The translations under genes were made by a program, and so were the position numbers. Of a stretch of DNA of 64,000 bases, positions 50,155-58,736 are shown piece after piece (the first letter of the stretch is position 1; each line of letters begins with the position of its first letter). A model generated the notes under the pieces. The model did no database searches. It was not told the origin of the DNA and saw only the letters and a program-made list of their open reading frames with translations. Where the stretch lies: contig NZ_CAAHFG010000001.1 in the NCBI RefSeq assembly GCF_900890425.1, positions 2,108,001 to 2,172,000 of the forward strand, written 5' to 3'. Source of the stretch: Pontiella desulfatans. GTDB lineage: Bacteria; Verrucomicrobiota; Kiritimatiellia; Kiritimatiellales; Pontiellaceae.

Positions 50155-52740
50155 TTAAAGTTCGTTGATCCGCAGGCGGATGAACTCTTGGCTTCCACTC
50201 ATTGGAATGGAATTGGTAACCATGTCGAATTCACTGTCGAGCGCACCGCTCGTTACCGTGATGCCGGTATTGGTCCAGCCTCCGAGAACCAGATTTCCCA
50301 TATCGTTGACTTCCACGATGTATTCAATACCGCTTTCCGGATCCGCCAGCATCGCGTGTATGAACTCGAAGTCTCCACCGTTGATGGCTGTAAACTTGAT
50401 GCCCGTGTCGTCCGGATCTTTCGGGTCACCGCCCAGGCCATACTCACCAAGGTTGTTCAGGCCGTCTTCATCGAAATCTTCATCCATGCCGCCGACGCCG
50501 TTGGCAGCGGCCCATTCCGCATAGGCCGACTCGAAGTTACGGATGGCTAAATAGAAGCTTTCCACCTGCCGGTTACTGGTGAGCGTTTGCGATTCCAACC
50601 AGCCACTATTGATGTTGCCATACAGAGCCGGCGCGGAATTCCATGACTCACTCACAATGATTTCTCCTGCAGGAACCGAAAGGCGATCCACTTCCACGCC
50701 GGTGGTCAGATTGCTCAGCACCACGAGCGCCGACCAGTTGTTGGTTTCTGTTCCGGGATAGACGATCAATGACATCTTGAGTTCGTCCGAAAGATCATCC
50801 CCCGGCCCGAATCCGAGATCAGCGCCCGTAAGGTTTGCACTGTTCGTGAACGAGAAACCGCCCGAGTTTTCATTAAACCCGAGCTGGAATATGGGCGCAT
50901 TGGTTGTTGCGCGGTTCAAGACAACGCGCATGTTGTCATCACCGGTGGATATTCCGTCCTTCAGCGCAAAGATCATCATGCTGTTCTGGTTCGGCGTTGC
51001 ATTGGTTGCGCAGTTAAAGCGGAAGGTTCCCCCCACTTCGAGCTGGCTGTTGGTTGTGGACAGCGGATAGGTGTAGGTGGCCTGCCGGAAGTTGTCGGAG
51101 GCACTGGACGACAAAACCAGATAGTTGGTCGTTCCATCCACCAGGTTTTCTCCGGCATGCCCGCCCCAGTAACCCAACTGGCCGACCACATCGCCCGGCA
51201 CATAGCCCTGCTCTGCCGAGAATTCGACCAACATCGGTTGCTCCGCCACTGCCGGAGAAGTACCGGCAGTGGCGACAAAACGATCCACTACGCGGTTGGA
51301 GGTAAAAGACACGCTTTCATAGTTCAGGCATCCAAACATGGCGTAGAGGCTGCCATCGTTAAACAGGTCGGAAGACGTGGTAAATGAAACCGGGTGCGTT
51401 ACGACCTCCGTCCCTTCGGTGAGGTTGCTGATGACGCCCACCCCTGTCCAGAGGAGCTCGCTTGAGCCTCGCGTCATTGTAAAGCCGAGCCACAGATCGT
51501 CCGAAACGCTTACCGTTTCATTAGTATCGAAGCCGAGATCGCCTTCCTGAAAGATGCCGGACTTCGGAAATGAGCTGCCGCCACCACTCTGGTCGACCAT
51601 GGCCAACCGGTACGAATCATTATTAAAGCGTTGCAGCTGCATAGACGTGCGACCGGAATCATTAGCCGTCGTGGTGGTTTCCTTGAATTCGACACTGATG
51701 ACATCTTGCTGGCTAATCGTATTGGTGGCCATCCGGGTGAAAGCGAATTCAATACCAACGCTATAGACCTCGTTGGAAGTCAGCGGGATCTGATTGATCG
51801 CCTTCTTGAACTGTTCACTACTGGACAGCAAAACGATGCCTGTATTGGTGGGGTTCACCTGGAAATCGGCACCGTGACCGCCCCAATCGGCATTGGCACC
51901 CAGATTGCCCGCAACATACCCCTCGGCCAAAGTAAAGTGGGTATCAATGGAAACCGGCGGGGGCGGAGGCACAGCACCGATATCAAACATAAACTGCTCA
52001 ACCACCCGATTGGATGTTTGTGAATCGGATTCAAAATTCACGTTGCCAAGCACGGCATAGAGGTCATCGGTAAAAAAGGCCGAAGAGGTGTCGAACTCTC
52101 CCGTTTCATAGGACATCAGCTGAACCGTGTCGGTCAGGTTGCTCAGGATATAGGTCGCATTCCAATTCGTCTCGGTGGCACCGCGGACCAGCAGCATTTC
52201 CATCCAGAGATCATCCGATACGTTGTCGGAAGCATCATCGAATCCAAGAACGCTCTCATCAAACGTTCCCGAGTTTGGAAAATAATTAGCCGCACCGGAA
52301 TTAATCACTCCCCCCAAACGAAATTTTTTACTGTCAGGATTGGTCGATGCATTATACTTCATGCGTTGCAGTTGCAAAGCGATCCGCTTGCCCCCCGTTC
52401 CCGCAATCTCTGTAAACTCGGCGGACGCAACACTGGGATTATTGAACGTGACGCTGTTCGTGCTGCGGTTGAATGAAAACTTCATCCCAACACGGTAAGA
52501 CTCGTTCGATGCCAGACCGGTTTTGTAGAATGCCTTCTTAAAGTTTTGCGAGCCATCCAGTGCAACCGTACCTGACCCGGTCGGATCCACGGTGAAGGCG
52601 GTGTGCCCTCCCCAGTCTGAATTCGCTGTCAACTGTCCGGCAGAATAGCCTTCCACCTCTGTGAAATTAATCGTGGTGGCCATCGTCGTAACCGCGGCCA
52701 GCATCATGCCGGCTGATAACAATGCTACTCGTTCCTTCAT
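50155..52740 (-). CDS. Secreted protein with three tandem EGY modules
   Basis: 861 residues from the ATG at 52740, preceded by GGAGG; the 23 residues of the longer frame are not used. Signal peptide ~1-22. EGY modules at ~23-252, ~268-491 and ~504-732 are joined by short proline/alanine linkers (one is P-P-P-P-P). They are followed by the shared C-terminal module (D-G-L-N-N-L-G-E-Y-G-L-G-G ... F-I-R-L). No catalytic motif, no LamG and no Asp boxes. Likely a multivalent binding protein. It is the first gene of the 52.7-kb operon, divergent from the GntR-type regulator. Confidence 0.8.
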   Translation of the reverse strand: MKERVALLSAGMMLAAVTTMATTINFTEVEGYSAGQLTANSDWGGHTAFTVDPTGSGTVALDGSQNFKKAFYKTGLASNESYRVGMKFSFNRSTNSVTFNNPSVASAEFTEIAGTGGKRIALQLQRMKYNASTNPDSKKFRLGGVINSGAANYFPNSGTFDESVLGFDDASDNVSDDLWMEMLLVRGATETNWNATYILSNLTDTVQLMSYETGEFDTSSAFFTDDLYAVLGNVNFESDSQTSNRVVEQFMFDIGAVPPPPPVSIDTHFTLAEGYVAGNLGANADWGGHGADFQVNPTNTGIVLLSSSEQFKKAINQIPLTSNEVYSVGIEFAFTRMATNTISQQDVISVEFKETTTTANDSGRTSMQLQRFNNDSYRLAMVDQSGGGSSFPKSGIFQEGDLGFDTNETVSVSDDLWLGFTMTRGSSELLWTGVGVISNLTEGTEVVTHPVSFTTSSDLFNDGSLYAMFGCLNYESVSFTSNRVVDRFVATAGTSPAVAEQPMLVEFSAEQGYVPGDVVGQLGYWGGHAGENLVDGTTNYLVLSSSASDNFRQATYTYPLSTTNSQLEVGGTFRFNCATNATPNQNSMMIFALKDGISTGDDNMRVVLNRATTNAPIFQLGFNENSGGFSFTNSANLTGADLGFGPGDDLSDELKMSLIVYPGTETNNWSALVVLSNLTTGVEVDRLSVPAGEIIVSESWNSAPALYGNINSGWLESQTLTSNRQVESFYLAIRNFESAYAEWAAANGVGGMDEDFDEDGLNNLGEYGLGGDPKDPDDTGIKFTAINGGDFEFIHAMLADPESGIEYIVEVNDMGNLVLGGWTNTGITVTSGALDSEFDMVTNSIPMSGSQEFIRLRINEL
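50545..51231 (-). repeat. EGY module 3 of the three-module protein
   Basis: Marks: V-E-F-S-A-E-Q-G-Y, Y-W-G-G-H-A-G, F-R-F-N, N-E-N-S-G-G-F-S-F, L-S-N-L-T-T-G and S-N-R-Q-V-E-S-F. It is the most divergent of the three. Confidence 0.72.
51268..51939 (-). repeat. EGY module 2 of the three-module protein
   Basis: Marks: T-L-A-E-G-Y, D-W-G-G-H-G-A-D-F, E-F-A-F-T-R, S-M-Q-L-Q-R, S-D-D-L-W-L-G-F-T-M-T-R-G, S-N-L-T-E-G and S-N-R-V-V-D-R-F. Confidence 0.75.
51985..52674 (-). repeat. EGY module 1 of the three-module protein
   Basis: Marks: N-F-T-E-V-E-G-Y, D-W-G-G-H-T-A-F, K-F-S-F-N-R, A-L-Q-L-Q-R, S-D-D-L-W-M-E-M, L-S-N-L-T-D-T, F-D-T-S-S-A-F-F and S-N-R-V-V-E-Q-F. Confidence 0.75.
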
Positions 52741-53006
52741 TCCTCTACCTCCTGTTGGGATTGCTGTTGCTTCAAGATATGGTCGCATATAAACCATGAA
52801 AAAAACCAACCGTCAACCTTATTGTAATGTTTTTTAGTGTTATATGTTTATCATTTGCAACGCACTAGATCGCAGTCCTATGCTTAATATGCCTTTCTAA
52901 TGCACATGCCAAAATCCAAGGAAAACAACAGTTAGACGATCTAAATAAAGTTTATAATTGTAAATCACACACCGGAATGCTTTAAATGTTCAGCATTTGA
53001 GGAAAC
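52741..53006. promoter_or_regulatory. Divergent regulatory region upstream of regulator and operon
   Basis: A 266-base AT-rich region with several candidate operator elements. 52836-52858 resembles 29633-29654 upstream of the GH5-like/symporter operon. TTTATAATTGTAAA (52951-52964) is nearly palindromic. AATGCT ... AGCATT (52976-52981 with 52992-52997) is an inverted repeat just before the regulator, and TTCAGCATTT (52989-52998) recurs at 29665-29674. GntR-type regulators usually bind such repeats beside their own gene. The regulator start has AGGA upstream. Confidence 0.5.
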
Positions 53007-54098
53007 ATGGCCAAACCTAACACAAAAGAAGACATTGCCTACCAGTATGTTCGGGAACTGATTAATGGCGACGAGCTGCAACCCGGCGACCTGCTACCCA
53101 CCGAAACCCAGATCAGCGAAACATTGGGCATTAACCGCATGACCATCGCCAAAGCCTTGGCTTCGCTCAAAAACGAAGGCTACGTGGAGCGTCGCGCCGG
53201 GCGTGGAACCACCCTCATCCGCAAACCGGCCTCCAGTTCATCCAAAATAGTTCTCGTCATTTCCCCGTGGCCTTCGTGGGACATCAAGGATGAGTGGTAT
53301 TTCTCCCGAATGCTCTATGCCATGCAAACCACCGCCATCCGAAACGGCATGGCCACCATCAACCTCGCTGTACACGCCGAACAGATTGAAGACGACGACT
53401 TCGCTAAAATCCGCGACATCTATCACGCCGTAGAGTGCCAGGGAGCCATCGTGGTCGATCCCTACCTCGCCACCCACGGCAAACTGCAGGAATTCCTGGC
53501 GGGTCTGCATTGCCCGACCGTATGGGCCGGATCCTCGCAGAAAGATGCGCCTAACGCATACTGCGTCGATATTGACGATCATCAGGCTGCCTTTGATCTA
53601 ACTGAAAAACTGATCAATTCCGGCGCTCAACAAATCGCCTACATCAGCTTTCAGTTCAATACCGAAGCCCGCCGCCGCCGGCTCGACGGCTATAAAGCCG
53701 CTCTGAAAAAAAACGATATCCCGTTCGATGAACGGCTGGTGATCTGCAACAGCATGCCGGTCTGCCTCAAAGATGCTGGCCGCGAATGCGCCGGCATCTA
53801 CACCGCCCGCAACCTCGCCGCCGATGCGGTGGTACTCAGCGATTTGCTCATGCTCGACGGCATCATCAGCTTCTGCGACCAACTCCAGACCCCACCGCTA
53901 CTCAAACTAAAGCAACTCCCCTGCGCCACGTTCGATTACGAGAAGGATCAAGGACACGCCAACATACAATTCTCTGCCACCCAACCCATCGAAGATATTG
54001 GTGCCAGCACGGTTCAGATGCTTATCGATATCTGCGAGGGGAAACCGAACATTCCAAAAATCCAAATCCTCAACCACGAAATCCACACCCTCAACTGA
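53007..54098 (+). CDS. GntR-HTH / LacI-effector transcription regulator (AraR-like)
   Basis: 363 residues. Residues ~1-75 form a GntR-type winged helix-turn-helix (Y-V-R-E-L-I ... G-D-L-L-P-T-E-T-Q-I-S-E-T-L-G-I-N-R-M-T-I, then Y-V-E-R-R-A-G-R-G-T). Residues ~80-363 form a periplasmic-binding-protein-like effector domain as in LacI/GalR and AraR regulators (N-S-G-A-Q-Q-I-A-Y-I-S, A-D-A-V-V-L-S-D). It should bind DNA and release it on binding a sugar. It is divergent from the operon starting at 52740, its most likely target; its own gene is probably autoregulated. Confidence 0.88.
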   Translation: MAKPNTKEDIAYQYVRELINGDELQPGDLLPTETQISETLGINRMTIAKALASLKNEGYVERRAGRGTTLIRKPASSSSKIVLVISPWPSWDIKDEWYFSRMLYAMQTTAIRNGMATINLAVHAEQIEDDDFAKIRDIYHAVECQGAIVVDPYLATHGKLQEFLAGLHCPTVWAGSSQKDAPNAYCVDIDDHQAAFDLTEKLINSGAQQIAYISFQFNTEARRRRLDGYKAALKKNDIPFDERLVICNSMPVCLKDAGRECAGIYTARNLAADAVVLSDLLMLDGIISFCDQLQTPPLLKLKQLPCATFDYEKDQGHANIQFSATQPIEDIGASTVQMLIDICEGKPNIPKIQILNHEIHTLN

Positions 54099-54288
54099 TT
54101 ACTGCGCCTAAACTATCACTAAATCTCAGCCGCCAAATCAGAAGAAGACAAGAAATACGAAATCCTAAACAACAAATATAGAGCCATTTAGAACAGCAGA
54201 ATTCCAGCGTCTGAAAAAATGGAATTCGCACCCATCCCCCGCCACCACCCTTCACCTAAACCCTGGGCTCAAAAGGCTATTGTGTGTC

Positions 54289-54453
54289 ATGGCTTCAGGG
54301 TTTCCTAGATTTGGTACAAATCGTGGTACAAAAAAATTCGTTATGAAGGTGCCGCATGCCATCCGAGCAAAGGATGTCTATCACTTCAGATATACGATCC
54401 CAGCAGACGGTTCTTCTCGGAAGAGCGTCTCAAAGGTTCCTTCTTGTCGATAG
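54289..54453 (+). pseudogene. Possible tyrosine-recombinase N-terminal fragment
   Basis: A 54-codon frame includes V-P-H-A-I-R-A-K-D-V-Y-H-F-R-Y-T-I-P-A-D, which resembles the first strand region of phage-type integrases (x-Y-x-F-R-R-x-I-P-A-D). It stops soon after, and no catalytic part (Arg/His/Tyr) follows. Confidence 0.4.
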
Positions 54454-54587
54454 GTTCGGCAGATCGTAGATTTTCAGGTGGAGGTACCGTTCATCCCGGT
54501 AGCCGCAGGCCTGTCGCGTCAAGCAACCAAAGCTTGGTCGCTAATCACTTCCAACCCTGTTGTTGAACCCTTCCTGCCTGGCGCTGG

Positions 54588-54850
54588 TCAGGCAACCGGA
54601 TTCTCGGTGGCCATTGTCGCCGTTTCCGTGCGTTCATCGACCCAGTTCTTGCGGTTGGGTACTCGGCGGTTGGAATCGAACAAGGCGTCCACGCCTCCGG
54701 TCTCCTTCGCTTCTTTGTAACGGCAGAAAGAATCCAGGCTGAATCCCATGATCCGGCATGCCTAAGATACATTGACGAGTTCTTCAGCCAGATTTAGCAA
54801 TCCGAGTTTGGTGCTGATGATCTTATCGTTTAATGATTTATTTGTATTCC
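54588..54850 (-). pseudogene. IS481-family transposase N-terminal remnant
   Basis: Read on the minus strand, the frame gives K-L-G-L-L-N-L-A-E-E-L-V-N-V-S, then a TAG stop, then A-C-R-I-M-G-F-S-L-D-S-F-C-R-Y-K-E and G-G-V-D-A-L-F, N-R-R-V-P-N-R-K-N. This matches the helix-turn-helix start of IS481 transposases as I know it, where the stop position is normally Lys (one base change from TAG). A second stop follows at 54588-54590 and no DDE core remains. Confidence 0.7.
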
Positions 54851-54872
54851 GAGGCTCATCCAGTGGTTGAAA

Positions 54873-57800
54873 TTACTCCTGCCGGATTTCGAGCTGGATG
54901 AACATTGCGGAATCATCGGTTAAATAGCGGTTGGTGACGGGCTCGTAGCCATCGATGGCGGGGCCAACCTGGACTTGGTCTTGCGCATTGGTGGTGGAGG
55001 CGGAATCCACCAGACTCGTTGAATCGATCAGTAGATAGTCCAATCCCTGCGCGACATGATCCGTGCGCCGTGCGTGGACGTATTCAAGGTAGTTTGTTCC
55101 TTCGTCGACCGCGATTCCAATCGACTCCCTGGAACCGGCATCCGCGTTGGTCGGGTTCATGCCGAGGGCATATTCCGCCAGGTTGTCGTAGCCGTCGTTC
55201 TCTACATCTGCACCCGGCAATGCATTGGTGCCAGTCAAACCGTAGCGGGTAGTCCATGTGGAATAAGCATTGTTCACGCTGATTGACACCGTGGCCTTCA
55301 GGCTCTCGGCCAGGTCGTTGGCGGTTTTGAAGGTGAAGCCATCCTCGCCGGAAGCGCCGGGATTGGGGGTATAGACCAGGTTCGGCGCGGTGCCGGTGAG
55401 CACCCCGTTGGTAGGCTGGGAAGCGACCACAAAGGTAAAATTACTGCCTCGAGGCTCCGAACCCGTCAGGGTGATGGCGACCGAACTCCCTTCATCCACT
55501 TCAACCGCCTGCGCATCGGCGATCGGCATCCAGTCCCAGGTCATCCTGCACTCTTCCGTTTCTACGTTCAGCCAAACCTCCACATGCTCGTACGAGCGGG
55601 TGAAAACATAGCCGTCTTGAACGGGCGGCCCCAGGGGCTCGCCGAGGGGGTGGCGGAACTCTTCGATATAGGGTTTGGTGTTCCAGAGAAATTCCTCGGC
55701 CCCGAATTCCCCGGAATTCACAACCTGGAAACTAAAGTAGGAATAAGGCGCCAACGTAATCAAATGATAGGCCAGCGGAAGCTGGATCTCTTCCCGGATG
55801 ACATCCACCACCTCATCCGCACGGCCTTCCGCAATCATTGCCTTGGCATCGTCCCCACTTAAGACAAAATGATTCAGGTTGGCATAATTGGGGTTCACAA
55901 TCAGGCCCTTCACCCGTGCTTCGCGGAACAGCTGCAGGCTGGCACAAATTCCGTCGGCACGGTTCATCGCAACCAGGCTGTCGCCATTGCCGCTCTCCCA
56001 GCCTTCGGAATAGGCGCCGTTGAATAGGTGCAACAGTTCGCGATTACCGCCAAAGCGGCTGGTTCGCAAAATGTTCCCCGTCAGCATATCGCCCGCCGGC
56101 AGGCGTTCCCAAATACTGACATACGATTTAACCCGGTTTGATCCGGCTTCGATTTCACCGTCGTCATTCAGCAAGGCTTGCTCGCCGCCCGTCGCCTTAT
56201 CGATGAAAATCGCGTCGATGTTGGGATCTTCGAGCCGGGCCACGCACCAGTCCGACCACCACTCCCGACACTGCGGATGGTTGTGGTTATAGCGATACCA
56301 CCCCCGGATGGTATCGTAGACCCGGTTGCCGTCTTCATCGAGATGGTAGAGCGTCCACTCCTCTTCGTCGAAATAGGCGTTCGCCGCCGTCCGATCGTGA
56401 TGCAGCCCGGCATTTTTATAGGTGGTCGTAAACACATCGGGATTATACTTTTTCAGCGTGGCGGACACGGCACTCATCCCGGCTTCAACATCGGCTTCGC
56501 CATAAAAATTTCGACCGCCCAAGGAGATCACCGGATAGGTGTTTGCCATCAGCTCGGCCACCTCTTCGGGAATCGTGTCGTTTCGGTGAACGCCTGCCGA
56601 CATCGGCAGGGTATCCCACGACCAGTCCGGATAATGAATGTTCGTCACCGCCGCATACTCGCTTCGATGCTGCGGCCCCGTCGGCAGATGCGAATAATCG
56701 CCCGTTTCGGTATCCCAAATATCCGGTAGTTCCGAAACCATCAGCTTAAAGGCGACGCGATTCACTTGGACTTTCGAGTCGGCGCCGGATGTGACGAGCA
56801 GAGGATCTTCCGGAGAAAAGCCGATGCTGGTTGAATAGTTCGACGTCCAAGCATCCAGGTCGTCCCCTGCTCCAACCATCAGGACATGGTTGTTCCCTCC
56901 TCCGGGTTCAACCAGTTGCATTCCAACAAAGCCTTCCATGACGCCCCCCGGAGTGGATAGCGTCAGGTTTTCCACGCTGAACCGCAACGTCTGTCCGGCA
57001 TCCAGATCACCGTCGGCGCCCACGCCCCAACCGCTGCCGTCGCCTGCGACCGCGTCGGCGCTTCCCAGCGCCGTCATCGAAGCGGTTCCGGTGGTGCTGT
57101 CGTAGGTATGGGTCGAACCGGAAAAGCCCTCCACCCGCAGATCAAACGAAACCGTGTCGTTGACGCCATCCCCGTCAAAATCGGATCCCGACCAACTGGC
57201 GGAGTAGACCTTCTCGTCCCCATCAACCGTCAAGGCATAACTCATGTCGGGTGATGAAATGTTTCGTATGCGCCGCCCCGTATTCACCTGGAGATCCAGC
57301 GGATCTGCCCCGCTTCCTCCCGTTGCCACAAACCAGAGGGCGCAGGAGCGCGCGGCAACATCATCGATCACCGTCAGGTTCAGGCTGTCTCCGTCCATGC
57401 TCACAACGCCTCCGCCCAGGCCGGTAATGGCAATATCCGCCGGATCAAAGGAACCGTTCACCGAACCGAACGTCACCAGTTCCAGCTCGTTCCCGCCGGT
57501 GTTGTAGCCCCGCAGGTCAATCTCCAGCTTTGCACCCTCCGCAATGGTCAACCGGTCCGCAACCTGAATGGTGCTGGCCGGTTTGAGATCAAAATCAAAC
57601 CGAAGCGTCGCATTCGATGCCAGGGTAAAATCGTTCAGGGCAATTGCGTGTGCATCCCCCTCAACCTCGAACAACCCGTTGCCGACATAAACTTCGCCAT
57701 CCACCGCCAGGCTCCCCGAGCGCAACCCAACGGAAGACCCAGGGGAATCCCCAACCCGCAAATCGCCGGACACCTCCACATCGGCGCCCCCCACCAACTG

Positions 57801-58727
57801 CAACTGTCCGCCATCCAGCACGATGCCCTCGCAGCGCAGCTTGCCATCGGCAACCTCCAGCGAGGCGCCATCGTCGATCCGGATGGCACAGGAGTTGGTG
57901 GTTTCCACCACGGTGGCGACCACCGGCGCGTCGTTGCTTCCGCTCAAGATCACCCAATCACCAGGATCGGTTCCCGGCACAGCGCCCGTCAACCAGTTCC
58001 CCGGCATGTTCCAGTTGCCGTCCACCGTGCCGTCCCACTCCACGACCCTACGCTCGGCCTCAACCCTGACCGTCAGGCCGAAATCAACATGGCCGACCCC
58101 CCACTGGGCTTTGGTGGCGTTCGCCGTTGCCGAGCTTACGAAGAGCGGGCTCTCCGCCGGACTGACCGCCATCGTCAGGTTGTCGTTGAAGGTATACCCG
58201 TCCAGCCCCGTCCCCTCACCGATGACCGCCTCATGGCCATAGCTGGCCCCTTCATGGGCGGCAACCGAACCAAAGCCCTCAAACGCAACCGATCCGACAC
58301 TGGAGGTGGGATTCAAAACCGTGAAGCGGAGTGTTTCCCCAGCGTTCATCCGGTCGTCGACCACATGCCATTTTTGGCCGGCGACAAACACACCCGCATC
58401 CGCCGAGCCGATCGCTGCCGAAGAAGCACCGAGCCCCGCATTGGTCGCAACGGTGCCGGAAAAGCCTTCGACCAACAGATCGAAAACCAGTGTGTCGTTG
58501 GTGCCGTCCGCGTCAAAATCCGCACCGGCATAGGCCACCGAATAGATATAGTCGTTACCCGAGCCCCCCCCCGTAACCAGCAGATTGCTGGTAGATCCAT
58601 TGACCATCAGGGTGTTGTTCGACAGCGCCGCGTTGAGATCCGCAAAATCCAGCGTTGTATGGATATCCGCCCAGGTAGCCCCCGCCACCAGCAAGCAAAA
58701 CCTTAACGCATATAGGCTCCTTTTCAT
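54873..58727 (-). CDS. Giant secreted GHL15-like putative glycoside hydrolase A
   Basis: 1284 residues. Signal peptide ~1-20, then two repeats of an exported beta domain (each with D-F-D-A/G-D-G-x-N-D-T ... V-E-G-F-S-G), separated by an autotransporter-like beta stretch (~230-440). A GHL15-like (beta/alpha) barrel follows (~700-1055) with W-S-W-D-T-L-P, N-I-D-A-I-F-I-D-K and A-Y-S-E-G-W-E. After it come a cadherin-like domain (~1065-1150) and the shared C-terminal module (E-Y-A-L-G-M-N-P-T-N). The conserved Asp/Glu in the D-K and E-G-W-E motifs are candidate catalytic residues. It is nine bases downstream of the next giant gene, hence co-transcribed. Confidence 0.75.
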   Translation of the reverse strand: MKRSLYALRFCLLVAGATWADIHTTLDFADLNAALSNNTLMVNGSTSNLLVTGGGSGNDYIYSVAYAGADFDADGTNDTLVFDLLVEGFSGTVATNAGLGASSAAIGSADAGVFVAGQKWHVVDDRMNAGETLRFTVLNPTSSVGSVAFEGFGSVAAHEGASYGHEAVIGEGTGLDGYTFNDNLTMAVSPAESPLFVSSATANATKAQWGVGHVDFGLTVRVEAERRVVEWDGTVDGNWNMPGNWLTGAVPGTDPGDWVILSGSNDAPVVATVVETTNSCAIRIDDGASLEVADGKLRCEGIVLDGGQLQLVGGADVEVSGDLRVGDSPGSSVGLRSGSLAVDGEVYVGNGLFEVEGDAHAIALNDFTLASNATLRFDFDLKPASTIQVADRLTIAEGAKLEIDLRGYNTGGNELELVTFGSVNGSFDPADIAITGLGGGVVSMDGDSLNLTVIDDVAARSCALWFVATGGSGADPLDLQVNTGRRIRNISSPDMSYALTVDGDEKVYSASWSGSDFDGDGVNDTVSFDLRVEGFSGSTHTYDSTTGTASMTALGSADAVAGDGSGWGVGADGDLDAGQTLRFSVENLTLSTPGGVMEGFVGMQLVEPGGGNNHVLMVGAGDDLDAWTSNYSTSIGFSPEDPLLVTSGADSKVQVNRVAFKLMVSELPDIWDTETGDYSHLPTGPQHRSEYAAVTNIHYPDWSWDTLPMSAGVHRNDTIPEEVAELMANTYPVISLGGRNFYGEADVEAGMSAVSATLKKYNPDVFTTTYKNAGLHHDRTAANAYFDEEEWTLYHLDEDGNRVYDTIRGWYRYNHNHPQCREWWSDWCVARLEDPNIDAIFIDKATGGEQALLNDDGEIEAGSNRVKSYVSIWERLPAGDMLTGNILRTSRFGGNRELLHLFNGAYSEGWESGNGDSLVAMNRADGICASLQLFREARVKGLIVNPNYANLNHFVLSGDDAKAMIAEGRADEVVDVIREEIQLPLAYHLITLAPYSYFSFQVVNSGEFGAEEFLWNTKPYIEEFRHPLGEPLGPPVQDGYVFTRSYEHVEVWLNVETEECRMTWDWMPIADAQAVEVDEGSSVAITLTGSEPRGSNFTFVVASQPTNGVLTGTAPNLVYTPNPGASGEDGFTFKTANDLAESLKATVSISVNNAYSTWTTRYGLTGTNALPGADVENDGYDNLAEYALGMNPTNADAGSRESIGIAVDEGTNYLEYVHARRTDHVAQGLDYLLIDSTSLVDSASTTNAQDQVQVGPAIDGYEPVTNRYLTDDSAMFIQLEIRQE

Positions 58728-58736
58728 CTTTTCGCT

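Larger units (their letters stand above)
54099..54872. other. Gene-poor stretch with decayed mobile-element sequence
   Basis: The 774 bases hold no intact gene. Two degraded fragments can be read: the start of a tyrosine recombinase on the plus strand (54289-54453) and the start of an IS481-type transposase on the minus strand (54588-54850). An inverted repeat AAACCCTG (54258-54265) / CAGGGTTT (54296-54303) lies at the left of the integrase fragment. The region marks a junction between two gene blocks. Confidence 0.6.

Noticed and set aside
49231-52740. EGY modules as ordinary LamG domains
   Set aside because: LamG domains in the same proteins show W-H-H-V and L-D-D-I/L-R-I-Y; the EGY modules lack these and have a different ordered set of motifs.
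57648-58706. 352-codon plus-strand frame inside the giant GHL15-like gene
   Set aside because: Low-complexity shadow of a well-supported minus-strand gene with signal peptide and domains.
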